Assembly: GCA_963728935.1 (NCBI GenBank) | Contig: CAVSMC010000005.1 | Location: 1-64,000, forward strand | Direction of reading: 5' to 3' | Length of the DNA stretch: 64,000 nucleotides | Source: CAVSMC01 sp963728935 | Lineage (GTDB): Bacteria > Pseudomonadota > Gammaproteobacteria > Burkholderiales > Casimicrobiaceae | Part shown: piece after piece, positions 51,645 to 59,868 of the stretch | How positions within the stretch are numbered: position 1 is the first letter of the stretch | How the letters are laid out: every line of letters begins with the position of its first letter | The notes under the pieces: generated by a model | Seen by the model: the letters and a program-made list of their open reading frames with translations, nothing else | The model's database searches: none | What the model was told of the DNA's origin: nothing | Program-made: the position numbers and the translations under genes

Positions 51645-52194
51645 ATGGACATCGTCGAAGCCCGTGCGATGCCTTTGGGGATCCCCGTGCCGCTGGTTCG
51701 CGATCTACTGGATCGAGGTGTTTCGCCGGCGGCGATCCTTGCGCCGGAGGGATCGCTACTTTCGGAGTATCACGGCGCTCTCGGCTACGCCTATGCCTGG
51801 GGCAGCGTCTTCGAAGCGCGCAGCGCGACGTCGCTCATGTGGCATTTCGTTCCGGTGGAACTCTGGGAACAAACCGAGAAGCTTCGTCGCCCGACCCATA
51901 CCGCGGTCGAGCTGATTCCCCAACTCCAACCTAGCGATCGTCGAACGCTTGCACGACCATCTGCCGAGCGAACTCGTGCTGATCGGCTGTCACCCGCAGT
52001 CGCGGCGACACGCACACATCCTCTTCAGTCTTCTGCTCGTGGAACCTGCCCGTGAGCGCCGAGTGCGCCGCTGGCTCGCCAGCGACTTCCTGCCGCGCGT
52101 GCTTCCGAAGGTGCTTGATGCCTGCCGAGCGCGAATTACGGACCTGTGTCGAGGCATCATCGCGCCGGACCACCCACCGCGTCATGCGGCCTGA
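51645..52194 (+). pseudogene. Hypothetical protein following the recombinase, one frame break
   Basis: From ATG 51645: MDIVEARAMPLGIPVPLVRD, SPAAILAPEGSLLSEYHGAL and LMWHFVPVELWEQTEKLRRP. Near 51930 the frame changes to NLAIVERLHDHLPSELVLIG, CHPQSRRHAHILFSLLLVE and RWLASDFLPRVLPKVL, ending at 52194. About 183 residues when joined, without signal or membrane helix. No family recognised. It starts 4 bases after the corrected recombinase stop, so the two are likely cotranscribed. If the break is an assembly error it is an ordinary soluble protein of the element. Confidence 0.6.
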
Positions 52195-52898
52195 CGCCCC
52201 TCCGATGCCACGCGCCGGTAAGCCGTTCCTCGCCGCACTCAGGCTGGCGGCAGCACTGCGCCACCGACGACCGCTTCCCCGGTTAAGCCGCGCAATTTTG
52301 TGCAGCTTTCCGGGTGGCGCGAACAAGAACGAGCAGCACAGAATGCCCGCCATGGCTGCCTTGCTTGCGTTGATGCGTTCATCCGTCATCGGGCCTACCC
52401 CGTCCGCGGAGACTCTGGCCGCGCAGATCTGGCGGGGCAAGACTGGAACGCTCGAGAATCAAGCCACACTCGCTACGGAGCGGTGTGGTGCGAGGCACGG
52501 CGGCCACCCGTTTTTCACGCAACGATGCATCGCTCTTCGAGTGCGCCCCGCGCGCCGCACGTCACCGTTGCAACGCTTTTCAGGGTGTTTCACGCGAGAC
52601 TCGATCTCGCAAACTCTCCCTCCGGGAGAAGTCCCGTGTCGCAAGACGCGGCGTCAGCGTACGAAATCGCCCTTGGAGTTGCGTCCGGGAGCTTGCTCTC
52701 GGATGCCGTCACGCGAGTGACGTGAGTATCGCGCTCGACCGCGAGGTCGGGCGGGAGTTGAGACGCCGTGCGCGGACCACGCGCCGGCCCTTCGCTCACT
52801 GAGCAAGGGTTGCCGAGTGCCGTGCGGCGGCCTCAAGTTGCATGCACGCGACCGCAGATGCCTCACGCATCGGCGAGTCGCGGGCACTGCAAGGAGCC
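52195..52898. other. Gap with no supported gene
   Basis: Several open frames on both strands overlap here, none with protein-like composition over its whole length or a recognised motif. The plus frame 52300-52725 ends with a helix-like YEIALGVASGSLLSDAV but starts without a ribosome site. I see no repeats. The stretch ends in a terminator-like hairpin. Confidence 0.4.
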
Positions 52899-52938
52899 GG
52901 GCCTTCAGTTCGCTTTCCTGGGGCTGAAGGCCCTTTTT
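52899..52938 (+). terminator. Rho-independent terminator-like hairpin
   Basis: GGGCCTTCAG (52899-52908) and CTGAAGGCCC (52924-52933) form a perfect 10-base stem with a 15-base loop, followed directly by TTTTTCTTT. This is a textbook intrinsic terminator for plus-strand transcription arriving from the recombinase side, or a leader attenuator for the small genes that follow. Confidence 0.75.
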
Positions 52939-52947
52939 CTTTCCACC

Positions 52948-52974
52948 CTGCGGGGAACACTTGGTTCCCCGCAG
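52948..52974. repeat. Perfect 11-base hairpin upstream of a small gene
   Basis: CTGCGGGGAAC and GTTCCCCGCAG enclose a 5-base loop (ACTTG). It lies 43 bases before the ATG at 53017 and 10 bases after the terminator-like T-run. No T-run follows it, so it may be an operator, an mRNA structure or part of an attenuator pair with the preceding stem. Confidence 0.6.
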
Positions 52975-53016
52975 CGGGGGCCGTGGCGTTCCCTTTTGCT
53001 TTGAAAGGTGAACGCC

Positions 53017-53142
53017 ATGGAAGAAAGCGATACCCCGGTCGGTCGTCCCGTGGTGCTGTGCGCGCTCGTGTGCGGACACGCTGCCACCAAGGTTCGGGTC
53101 TGGGGATTCTGGAGCAGGCTGCGCTGGTATCTGCTGGGTTAG
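53017..53142 (+). CDS. Very small Trp-rich hypothetical protein
   Basis: 41 residues (MEESDTPVGRPVVLCALVCG to the end WYLLG). It has a good ribosome site (AAAGGTG, 6 bases before the ATG), two close cysteines, and a Trp/Arg-rich end with VWGFWSRLRWYLLG. It is 9 bases before the next small gene, suggesting one transcript. No family recognised. The amphipathic, cationic C-terminus could bind membranes. Confidence 0.5.
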   Translation: MEESDTPVGRPVVLCALVCGHAATKVRVWGFWSRLRWYLLG

Positions 53143-53151
53143 GAGGCTTCG

Positions 53152-53334
53152 ATGAAGTCCTCCTTCCAGGAGCTGATGGAGCTGGTCGCCAGGGACATCG
53201 ACTCGAAAGACGAGGCAGCCCTGGTCGCACTGCTGGAGAAGCTTGTTGGACTGCGTGAGTCCTTCAAGCGTGATCGCGATCTGCTGGAAGCGGTGATACG
53301 CCGCGTCGAACGGCAGCTTCGCGCTCGGAGCTAG
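53152..53334 (+). CDS. Small helical hypothetical protein
   Basis: 60 residues, MKSSFQELMELVARDIDSKD, followed by two helices (ALVALLEKLVGLRESFKRDR and LLEAVIRRVERQLRARS). A GGAGG site precedes the ATG by 5 bases. The alternating Leu and charged pattern suggests a coiled coil or small DNA-binding adaptor. It ends 4 bases into the opposite-strand gene that follows. Family unknown. Confidence 0.6.
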   Translation: MKSSFQELMELVARDIDSKDEAALVALLEKLVGLRESFKRDRDLLEAVIRRVERQLRARS

Positions 53335-53630
53335 GTCGACGGCCACACGGTATCGAGGACCGCCTCGAGCTCCGTGTGGCCCTTGACCATCTTTCGCAGG
53401 TCGTCCACGAAAACGTGCTCGCTGCGCCGGCACGCCGCGCGCAACTCGTCGCGCGTGCGGATGCGCCTGATGTCGATCCCGGCGCGGCCGAACTGCGAGC
53501 GGAACGCGGCGAGTCCCTTCGTCGTAAAGCGGATGCGTCCCGTCTCCGGATCCTCGACGAAGCACTCGTGAAAGTCCTTCGCCGACTCGGGCGAGAGCTC
53601 TGCGAGCACGTCGTTCGTCGGTCGCGTCAT
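53331..53630 (-). CDS. Small hypothetical protein
   Basis: 99 residues, soluble: VLAELSPESAKDFHECFVED, TGRIRFTTKGLAAFRSQF and DDLRKMVKGHTELEAVLDTV. No membrane segment. The composition is protein-like with conserved-looking aromatic and charged residues, but I recognise no family. It faces the two small plus-strand genes and starts about 110 bases from the next plus gene, leaving a divergent promoter region at 53631-53739. Confidence 0.55.
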   Translation of the reverse strand: MTRPTNDVLAELSPESAKDFHECFVEDPETGRIRFTTKGLAAFRSQFGRAGIDIRRIRTRDELRAACRRSEHVFVDDLRKMVKGHTELEAVLDTVWPST

Positions 53631-53739
53631 GGCTCAAGAAGTCTACACCGGCCGCGCCGTCCAGCAAGCCGCGACGGGCAGCGTTCGCGACGAGCCTATC
53701 CGGCGACCGTCAATCGTTCTTGTACCGAAAGGAATGCAC

Positions 53740-54003
53740 ATGCACACGAAATCGTCTCACCACATTCACCTCGAAATGATCGAGCGCACGCTGCAGGCAG
53801 GGTCGTGCTTTCAGCTGCAGGCGGCGAAGCACAGGACGCTGGTCATCCGCGATGCGCTCGCCGATGACAAGGAGTACTGCGACGCGCTGCTGTTGAAGAT
53901 CGAGCACCTGCTCGGCGAAGCCGTCGTCACGCCGGTGAATGCGTCAGTCGTCGCCGCGGGCGGTACTCCAGCAGACGTCGAATTCCCTCGGGATGCAGCA
54001 TGA
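53740..54003 (+). CDS. Small hypothetical protein upstream of radC
   Basis: 87 residues from ATG 53740 (MHTKSSHHIHLEMIERTLQA), with AAAGGA 6 bases before it; an ATG at 53734 is too close to that site, and a longer frame back to 53629 lacks one. Core: CFQLQAAKHRTLVIRDALAD and LLLKIEHLLGEAVVTPV. Soluble, unknown family. It precedes radC, with which it is probably cotranscribed. Confidence 0.55.
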   Translation: MHTKSSHHIHLEMIERTLQAGSCFQLQAAKHRTLVIRDALADDKEYCDALLLKIEHLLGEAVVTPVNASVVAAGGTPADVEFPRDAA

Positions 54004-54034
54004 CTTCTGTGCAGCCCACGGGAGCAAATCCGAT

Positions 54035-54598
54035 ATGGATTACAGCAGGCTTTCCGATGTCGATCTGCTCGGACGAATCGTCGGTGCGCGTGTAGCTGCG
54101 CGAATCTACGAGGGAGCGTTGGCGCCCCTGTTCGCGGCGGACAAGGGGCCGAAAGGCCGGGACAAGCTTCTTGCCGCGCGCGAGCTCCTGCGGCGGATGC
54201 TCGCCGAGGAGATGCACCGCGACAATGTGCTGACCCATCCCAATGCGGTGCGCGACTACCTGCGGCTGCTCTTCCGCGGCAAGGAGCACGAGAGCTTTGT
54301 CGCGCTGTATCTCGATTCGCAGAACCGGCTGATCGCGAACGAGGAGCTCTTCCGCGGCACGCTCGCGCAGACATCCGTCTATCCGCGCGAAATCGTGAAG
54401 CGGGCGCTCGCGCACAACTGTGCGGCGGTGATCTTCGCGCACAATCATCCAAGCGGTGTCGCCGAGCCGTCGCGGGCCGATGAATTGCTCACTGCCAACC
54501 TCAAGCAGGCGCTGGCGCTGGTCGATATACGCGTTCTCGACCATATGGTCGTCGCGGAGCAGGCGGTCGTCTCGTTTGCCGAGCGCGCTCTTATTTAG
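54035..54598 (+). CDS. radC: RadC-family JAB-domain protein
   Basis: 187 residues from ATG 54035 (MDYSRLSDVDLLGRIVGAR), with GGGAG 9-12 bases before; an ATG at 53993 would add 14 residues. The JAB/MPN domain shows RLIANEELFRGTLAQTSVYP, FAHNHPSGVAEPS (the zinc HxHxxxS motif, followed by the Asp about 10 residues on) and VLDHMVVAEQAVVS. The N-terminal UPF0758 helix-hairpin-helix is reduced. RadC proteins are frequent in conjugative elements and genomic islands; DNA-repair function is doubtful and the peptidase-like fold suggests another role. Confidence 0.9.
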   Translation: MDYSRLSDVDLLGRIVGARVAARIYEGALAPLFAADKGPKGRDKLLAARELLRRMLAEEMHRDNVLTHPNAVRDYLRLLFRGKEHESFVALYLDSQNRLIANEELFRGTLAQTSVYPREIVKRALAHNCAAVIFAHNHPSGVAEPSRADELLTANLKQALALVDIRVLDHMVVAEQAVVSFAERALI

Positions 54599-55009
54599 GT
54601 CGCGTCGGGATTCGTCTTCGCGCGGATCCCGACGCCTTCTTCCGAGCCGCCAGCACAGGTAGCCAGGCATCTGTCCCTTGTCAGGTCCAGGGTCGGTCGC
54701 CCGCTGGCAGGCATAGGCGTTGGCGTGTGCCGCAAGCCACCGGCTGCGGCGCGCATCGAGTTTCAAAACGTCGCGCGAGCCGCTCCCATTCGGGCGTCTC
54801 GACTGCTTGCGCTTCGACACCTTCCTCACGATGGACCGGCGGCGCCGTGAAAGGTGTCGATTCGCTCCATACTTTGGGTAAGTGATCCAACGTGGAAGCA
54901 CAGTCACTTACAGTGCGGGTTTCATAACACATGGGTTACACTACGTTGCGTAAACGCCGGACCTCAAAGCAACAACCGTTTGTCGAATTCCAACGTTAGA
55001 AGGAACTAC
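54599..55009. other. Intergenic region before the XRE-type regulator
   Basis: No gene is supported; frames on both strands lack motifs. It carries the inverted repeat at 54878-54911 and an AT-richer stretch (TTCATAACACATGGGTTACAC, split by motif boundaries) that could be the promoter of the regulator gene. Confidence 0.4.
54878..54911. promoter_or_regulatory. Inverted repeat, candidate operator for the XRE-type gene
   Basis: GTAAGTGA (54878-54885) and TCACTTAC (54904-54911) are perfect 8-base complements, 18 bases apart, located about 100 bases before the regulator ATG and next to an AT-rich stretch. Self-regulation by the downstream helix-turn-helix protein is inference. Confidence 0.45.
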
Positions 55010-55534
55010 ATGCCAAATATTGCAAGCGTGATGCGAGAAGAAATCACGCGACTGTCGCGACGAGCGTCGCGCAAGGATCTGGACGCCGTCAGGAAGATGT
55101 CGGCGCAGCACCGCCGGCACATCGCCGCATTGAAGCGCGAGGTCGCGCAGCTTGCGCGTCAATTTTCGACTTTGTCGCGCAAGGTTCAGGCCGCGCCTGC
55201 GGTTCCATCGAACGGTTCGGGCGGCACGCGCTTGCGGTTTGTCGCAAAAGGCCTTCGGTCGCATCGCGAGCGGCTGGGTCTTTCGGCCGCCGAATTCGCG
55301 AAGCTGATGGGCGTGAGCGCCCAGACGATCTACAACTGGGAGCAGGGCACGACGCGTCCGCGCGAGCAGCAGCTCGGCGCACTCGCCGGCCTTCGCAATC
55401 TGGGCAAGAGAGACGTGCGCGCTCGTCTGGAGCAACTCGACGGTCACAAGCAAGCGAAACGGACGACTGCTGCTCGTGCATCTCCTCCTCCCAAGCGCTC
55501 GAAGCGCGGTGCACGCGGCGGCGCCAAGAAATAG
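55010..55534 (+). CDS. XRE-type helix-turn-helix regulator with coiled-coil N-terminus
   Basis: 174 residues from ATG 55010 with AGAAGGA before it. The N-terminal 65 residues form a charged coiled coil (RRHIAALKREVAQLARQFST). The DNA-binding part is RSHRERLGLSAAEFAKLMGV and SAQTIYNWEQGTTRPREQQL, a helix-turn-helix with the usual recognition helix. The C-terminus is Lys/Arg/Ala-rich (PPPKRSKRGARGGAKK) and could contact DNA non-specifically. A histone-like tail on an XRE regulator is notable. It precedes the gene at 55596. Confidence 0.8.
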   Translation: MPNIASVMREEITRLSRRASRKDLDAVRKMSAQHRRHIAALKREVAQLARQFSTLSRKVQAAPAVPSNGSGGTRLRFVAKGLRSHRERLGLSAAEFAKLMGVSAQTIYNWEQGTTRPREQQLGALAGLRNLGKRDVRARLEQLDGHKQAKRTTAARASPPPKRSKRGARGGAKK

Positions 55535-55595
55535 CGCACGTGTAGAAGCAACAGGGGCAAGTTACGGCGACTGCACGACGTTTGGCGGCCGCCTC

Positions 55596-56312
55596 GTGAC
55601 GAATCCGGACCTCCATCCCAACTTCCGCCTCTTCCTGCCGCCTGTCGCGAGCCCGATACCGCTGGCCGTCGCTCCGCGCCTGTCGAGCTGGGACCATGCC
55701 GGTCATCCGTCGCAGACTCGACTGGCGGCCTTTCTCGATCATGTCGAGTCGCAAGTGCAAGAGAAGGGGTTTCCTCCTCAGCCGTTCGCGCTCCAGCTCA
55801 ATGTGGCGGTGGCCCCCGGGGCTGACCTCCTCTCGTCGTGTGATCTCGACAATTATTTGACGCCCATCGCGCGTCGGCTCGGCGGCGACCGCATCGTTTC
55901 GGCATGGGCGACCAAGTCGCACGGCACCGCGTCGACGATCCAGATCGAGGCGGCTCGCGAAGCCGGGCCCGAGTTGGTGACGGGCTGGCACTTTGCACGA
56001 GCTATCGCGCGAGGATCCGCGACCCGCGAGAATTGGAAATGCCAGATTCGCGATCAGGTGGCTACCCAGTGCGAGCATGCGCCTGATGGCCCACTGGAGA
56101 TGCAGCTGTCCTATCGAGTCGGCCGGGCGCGGCGATGGAACAACGTCTGGAAGCAATCCATCGACGCGCTGAGCCCGATCCTGGGATTGGTCACGCCGGG
56201 GAAACCGTTTCACCCACTCGACGGGCGCATCGTGCGGCTTGGCCTCCACCACACGTTGGAAAGAGACATGGGCTTCGATGTGGAAGTTGGCATTTGGTGG
56301 CGCGCCGCCTAG
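55596..56312 (+). CDS. Hypothetical protein with a conserved DLDNYL motif
   Basis: 238 residues if the GTG at 55596 is used (VTNPDLHPNFRLFLPPV). The frame is open back to 55476, overlapping the regulator, so the start is uncertain. The centre reads CDLDNYLTPIARRLGGDRIV and SAWATKSHGTASTIQIEA, a pattern reminiscent of RusA-like resolvases (Asp-x-Asp-Asn then Lys) but not close enough to assign. The C-terminal part has WNNVWKQSIDALSPILG. No membrane segment. Function unknown; the acidic motif may bind metal. Confidence 0.55.
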   Translation: MTNPDLHPNFRLFLPPVASPIPLAVAPRLSSWDHAGHPSQTRLAAFLDHVESQVQEKGFPPQPFALQLNVAVAPGADLLSSCDLDNYLTPIARRLGGDRIVSAWATKSHGTASTIQIEAAREAGPELVTGWHFARAIARGSATRENWKCQIRDQVATQCEHAPDGPLEMQLSYRVGRARRWNNVWKQSIDALSPILGLVTPGKPFHPLDGRIVRLGLHHTLERDMGFDVEVGIWWRAA

Positions 56313-56477
56313 GCTACGGCTATCAGGCCCGACAACGACGCGAAGCGATCGGTCACGCGCTGCAGAATCGAACGTTCTCGCTGATCTCGCGCGCGTCCAA
56401 GATCCATCGACATCTCAAGACTGGGTGGGGAAGCTGTTCGCCCCCACCCACCTTGCGCGCTCGGAGTACGGCACGCT

Positions 56478-59400
56478 TTACGTACCTCGGTCGTGGGGCA
56501 CGGTCACCGTCGTCGAGGCCGGGGTCGCATTGCCCGACGTATCGCTGCACGAAACATTGATCGTATAGATTCGGCCGGTGCCGAGGCCCGAGCGCTCGGA
56601 ACGCAGTTGCACGCCGAGCGTGGCCGGGCTCGCTTTCGGTCCCGGGTCGCTGATGATCCAGTCGGGATCCGTGTTCCCGCTGCCCGGGCCCAACACAGGC
56701 TCGTTGGCGGTTACCGAGACGATCTTGCACATCGGCGCCGCATCACACACGTCGGTCGCGACAACGTTGCGACCGAGATCGGCACCAGCTTGTGATTCGG
56801 CGGCCACAGCGTGTTCGGATTGGCGACGACGGACTGGATGACCGGTGGCGTCGTGTCCACGACGGTGACTGCCGAGGTGCAGCTGTTCGAGTTGGCGGAT
56901 GTGTCGGTCGCCGTGCAGGTGAAAGGATCTACGCCGAGCGGAAAGGTCGATCCTTCGCCCGGCGCGCAGCCCTTCGACTGGATCGAGCAGTTGTCCGAAA
57001 CCGCGTTGATCAATTTCGGGACGACTGCACCCGAGGGACTCGTGCACTCGAGCTTCGGAGCGAGACATGTGATCTTCGGCTTCTCGAGATCGTTCACGGT
57101 GACGTTCGCACTACACGAAGCGGTTTGGCCGTTCTGATCGGTGATCATGAGGCTGACGCTTGTCGTGCCTTTGCTGTACGGCGCGGGGGGCACCTGGGCG
57201 AGCGTGAACGTGTCGTTGTCGGGGTCGGTCGAGCCGTTGTCGATCGACACGGCCGACGCCGAGCAAACGCCGGGATCGGTTGGTGTCGTGACCGCCTTGC
57301 ACAGAGCGGTTGGCGTGACGGTGTCGATCACCTTGACGAAGAGGTCGATGCCGGGATTCGCCGCGCGAGCCGGGTTGGACGATGCCCAGACCGAATAGAG
57401 GTGGCCTTGCGCGCAGGCATTGCCGTTGTAGTCGCCGTACTTGGGAATTCCGCCTCCCCACAGCTGGCAGCTGTCCTTGGCATTGCCGCACACCGTCGCA
57501 TTGAAGTCGCAGAACTGCTGCGGACCGTTGCGGCAGATGCCGGTCGTGTCGCATGTCTGCCCGGCCGGGCACGTGTTGCCCGCGCCGCATGCTGCCGTGC
57601 CGCACACACCCGCGAGTTGCGGCTGCGCCGAGCAGTTGTCGGAGTCGGACTTCGCACGCGAGCCGCCAGGCCAGCTGAATTGCGAACCCGCAGCTTGCCC
57701 CGCCGAGCACTGCGGGTCGGACGTCGCGGCGTCGTTGATCTGAAATTCGCCGCCGGCATTGAGCGTGCCGCCGCTCCTCGCCGCCGTCGCTCCGAAGTAG
57801 TCGGTCAGGTCGTTGTTTCCCGCTGTCGAGTTGCGCCGGTCGTACCAGGAGACGAACGCCGTTCCTTTGGTCGTGCACATCCACGGCATGTAGCGCCGAC
57901 CGGTGCCGACCGTATTGAGCGTGGTCGGCGCGGAGAATGTCTGGCCAGCGTCGGTCGAGTCGCGGACAACGACGTCTTCGTTCCCCGCACCCGTGCTGAC
58001 CGCGTAGGCGTAGAACACGTGATTGGCATTCGTGTCATCGACAGCGACGGTCGGACTTCTCATCGTGTTGCCGCTGGTGCATCGATCGAGGCCGACGATG
58101 GGGCACGGAAGCTCGCCCACGCCGGCGGCCACGGTCCGAGGCCACCCCGCGAGCTCGGGCAAGGAGGAATTGGTGCCGCACGATGCGAACTTGTCGATCC
58201 TTACATTGTTCGACGTATCGACGAACGCGACGTAGACCGATCCGTCCTGTGCGACCGCGACACGCGGAAAATCGCCGGAGATTCCGACATTGCCCGCGCT
58301 CCAGTTCGCGCCGCCGTCGGTCGAGCAGGTGATGCCCCATGTCGGGTTCGCGGAGCCGTTGCGGAAGACGTTGTAGACCTGGTCCTGGTTGTTGACCTGG
58401 TTGGTCCGATCGGCCGCGATGTGCTCCTGATCGGCAATCTGGCCGCCGGTGAAATTGCACTGCGGGAGCGCCCCGCAGGTAAACGCCGTTCCACGCACCG
58501 TGAACGTCTTGCCGTTGTCGGTCGAGCGGTGAATCGCGGTCGTGTTGTTGAAGATCGTGCCTTCGTAGAAGTTGCCGCTCTGGCCGACCGCGAGAGAAGA
58601 ATCGCCGCCCGTCGAGTTGGGGAACGATCCGCCGAACGTGAACGTCTTGCCTCCGTCGTTCGAATAGGTCCAGACGAACTGCTGGGCAACGACGATGTTG
58701 CGTCCATCCGCGGACGACGCGGCCTCGGGCTCGCTGAACGCGGCACCCTGAGTTCCCGATGTGATGATCCGCGTCGCTACGCCGGGCATTGCCGGCCCGG
58801 AGTTGGCGCCTTCGCCCACCGGCGGCGTCAGATCGTTTTCGTCATTCTCGGTCTCTACGAGATCCTTGGCCGATGGAGCGGCCGCCACCAACGCGGGCTG
58901 CACGTGCGCGCTTCGCTTCGTCGACGTCGGCGAAGCGGAAAACGCGACGCTGTTTTCGATGGCAACGATTGCATCGACGGTCGCGGACGGCGCATCGGCC
59001 GGCAGGCTTCCGTACAGTCGGATCAATTGGGATCCTGCCGCGATCGCCGTGTTGATGGTAAGCGCCGATTTGTCCGACGACGATGGTTGCGCTCCACGCT
59101 GTGGCCACGCCACGCTCTTGCGCCATTGAATAGCGGGCGAGCCGTCGATCGTGATCCTGGAAACGCTCGCGCCCGCGCCCGCCGCGATCTCGTCGAGTTG
59201 CGTCTGCGCATCGCGGGCATCCAGGCGCTGCTCGGTGGAGACGTTGACCTGCGGCGTGTAGACGAACTGGTTTCCAAGCGCCGCCTGCTGGTCGGCGGAA
59301 ACGTTGACGATCGTCGTCAGACGCCCGCTTTGTATCGTCGACCAGCCGTCGGGAAAATAGACGGTGAAGTTGCCGATCGCGACGCTGTTCGCAGCGGCCA

Positions 59401-59491
59401 CGTTCGCGGCGAGCGCCGGCGACACGAGGGGCGCGAGCGTGTAAGCCACGCCCAAAAACGCCGTGGCAAAAGCGACAAAGATCTTCCTCAT
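56478..59491 (-). pseudogene. Large exported BNR/sialidase-like protein with HYR-type domains, one frame break
   Basis: About 1000 residues from MRKIFVAFATAFLGVAYTLA, a signal peptide ending at ALAANV. A propeller-like central part holds Asp-box-type turns (TYSNDGGKTFTFGGS, RSTDNGKTFTVRGT, CSTDGGANWSAG, RDSTDAGQTFSAP). It is followed by a Cys-rich segment (CGAGNTCPAGQTCDTTGICR) and immunoglobulin-like HYR domains (SCSANVTVNDLEKPKITCLA, TCTATDTSANSNSCTSAVTV). A frame change near 56770 interrupts the last domain; the true end is VSCSDTSGNATPASTTVTV near 56478. A cell-surface or secreted binding protein is likely; no catalytic residues of sialidases are evident. Confidence 0.8.
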
Positions 59492-59868
59492 CGCAATCTC
59501 CCTGGGTTGAGTTTCTTGCTCACACCGCTCGGCGGATAGCCGGCTGTCGCCGATTAGACTCTCGTCCACGGGAGGTGTAAACACCGCGCGCGTTTGCGTG
59601 CGCCGGCGTAGCCAACGCAGGGCGACAGGCCGTGTCAGCGAAGACCTGTCAACTCACTTCGGGACCAATGTTTGGTATTCGCAGGGTCGGGATCACGTGA
59701 CCAGGGTGCCGGGTTCCTGCAGCCGTCCTCGTCGACGCAGTCCATGCGTCACTCCTTTGCCAAGTGAACGCGTCTCATGTTGATGGCGGCTGACCTCGCG
59801 AGCAGCGCGATCTCGCGCTGCCGGTCGGGGCCGCGCGTCCGCGCAGTCGTTCGCTGTTCTGCGCCTGC
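59492..59868. other. Gap between the two large exported proteins
   Basis: No gene. It presumably holds the promoter of the BNR/HYR gene (an AT-richer segment around 59520-59700). I see no strong hairpin after the lectin-repeat gene, which ends at 59869. Confidence 0.4.

Noticed and set aside
56792..59539. A 915-codon open frame on the plus strand opposite the BNR/HYR gene
   Set aside because: Arg-rich, low-complexity translation without motifs, exactly antisense to a gene with signal peptide and clear domains; it results from GC-rich codon bias.
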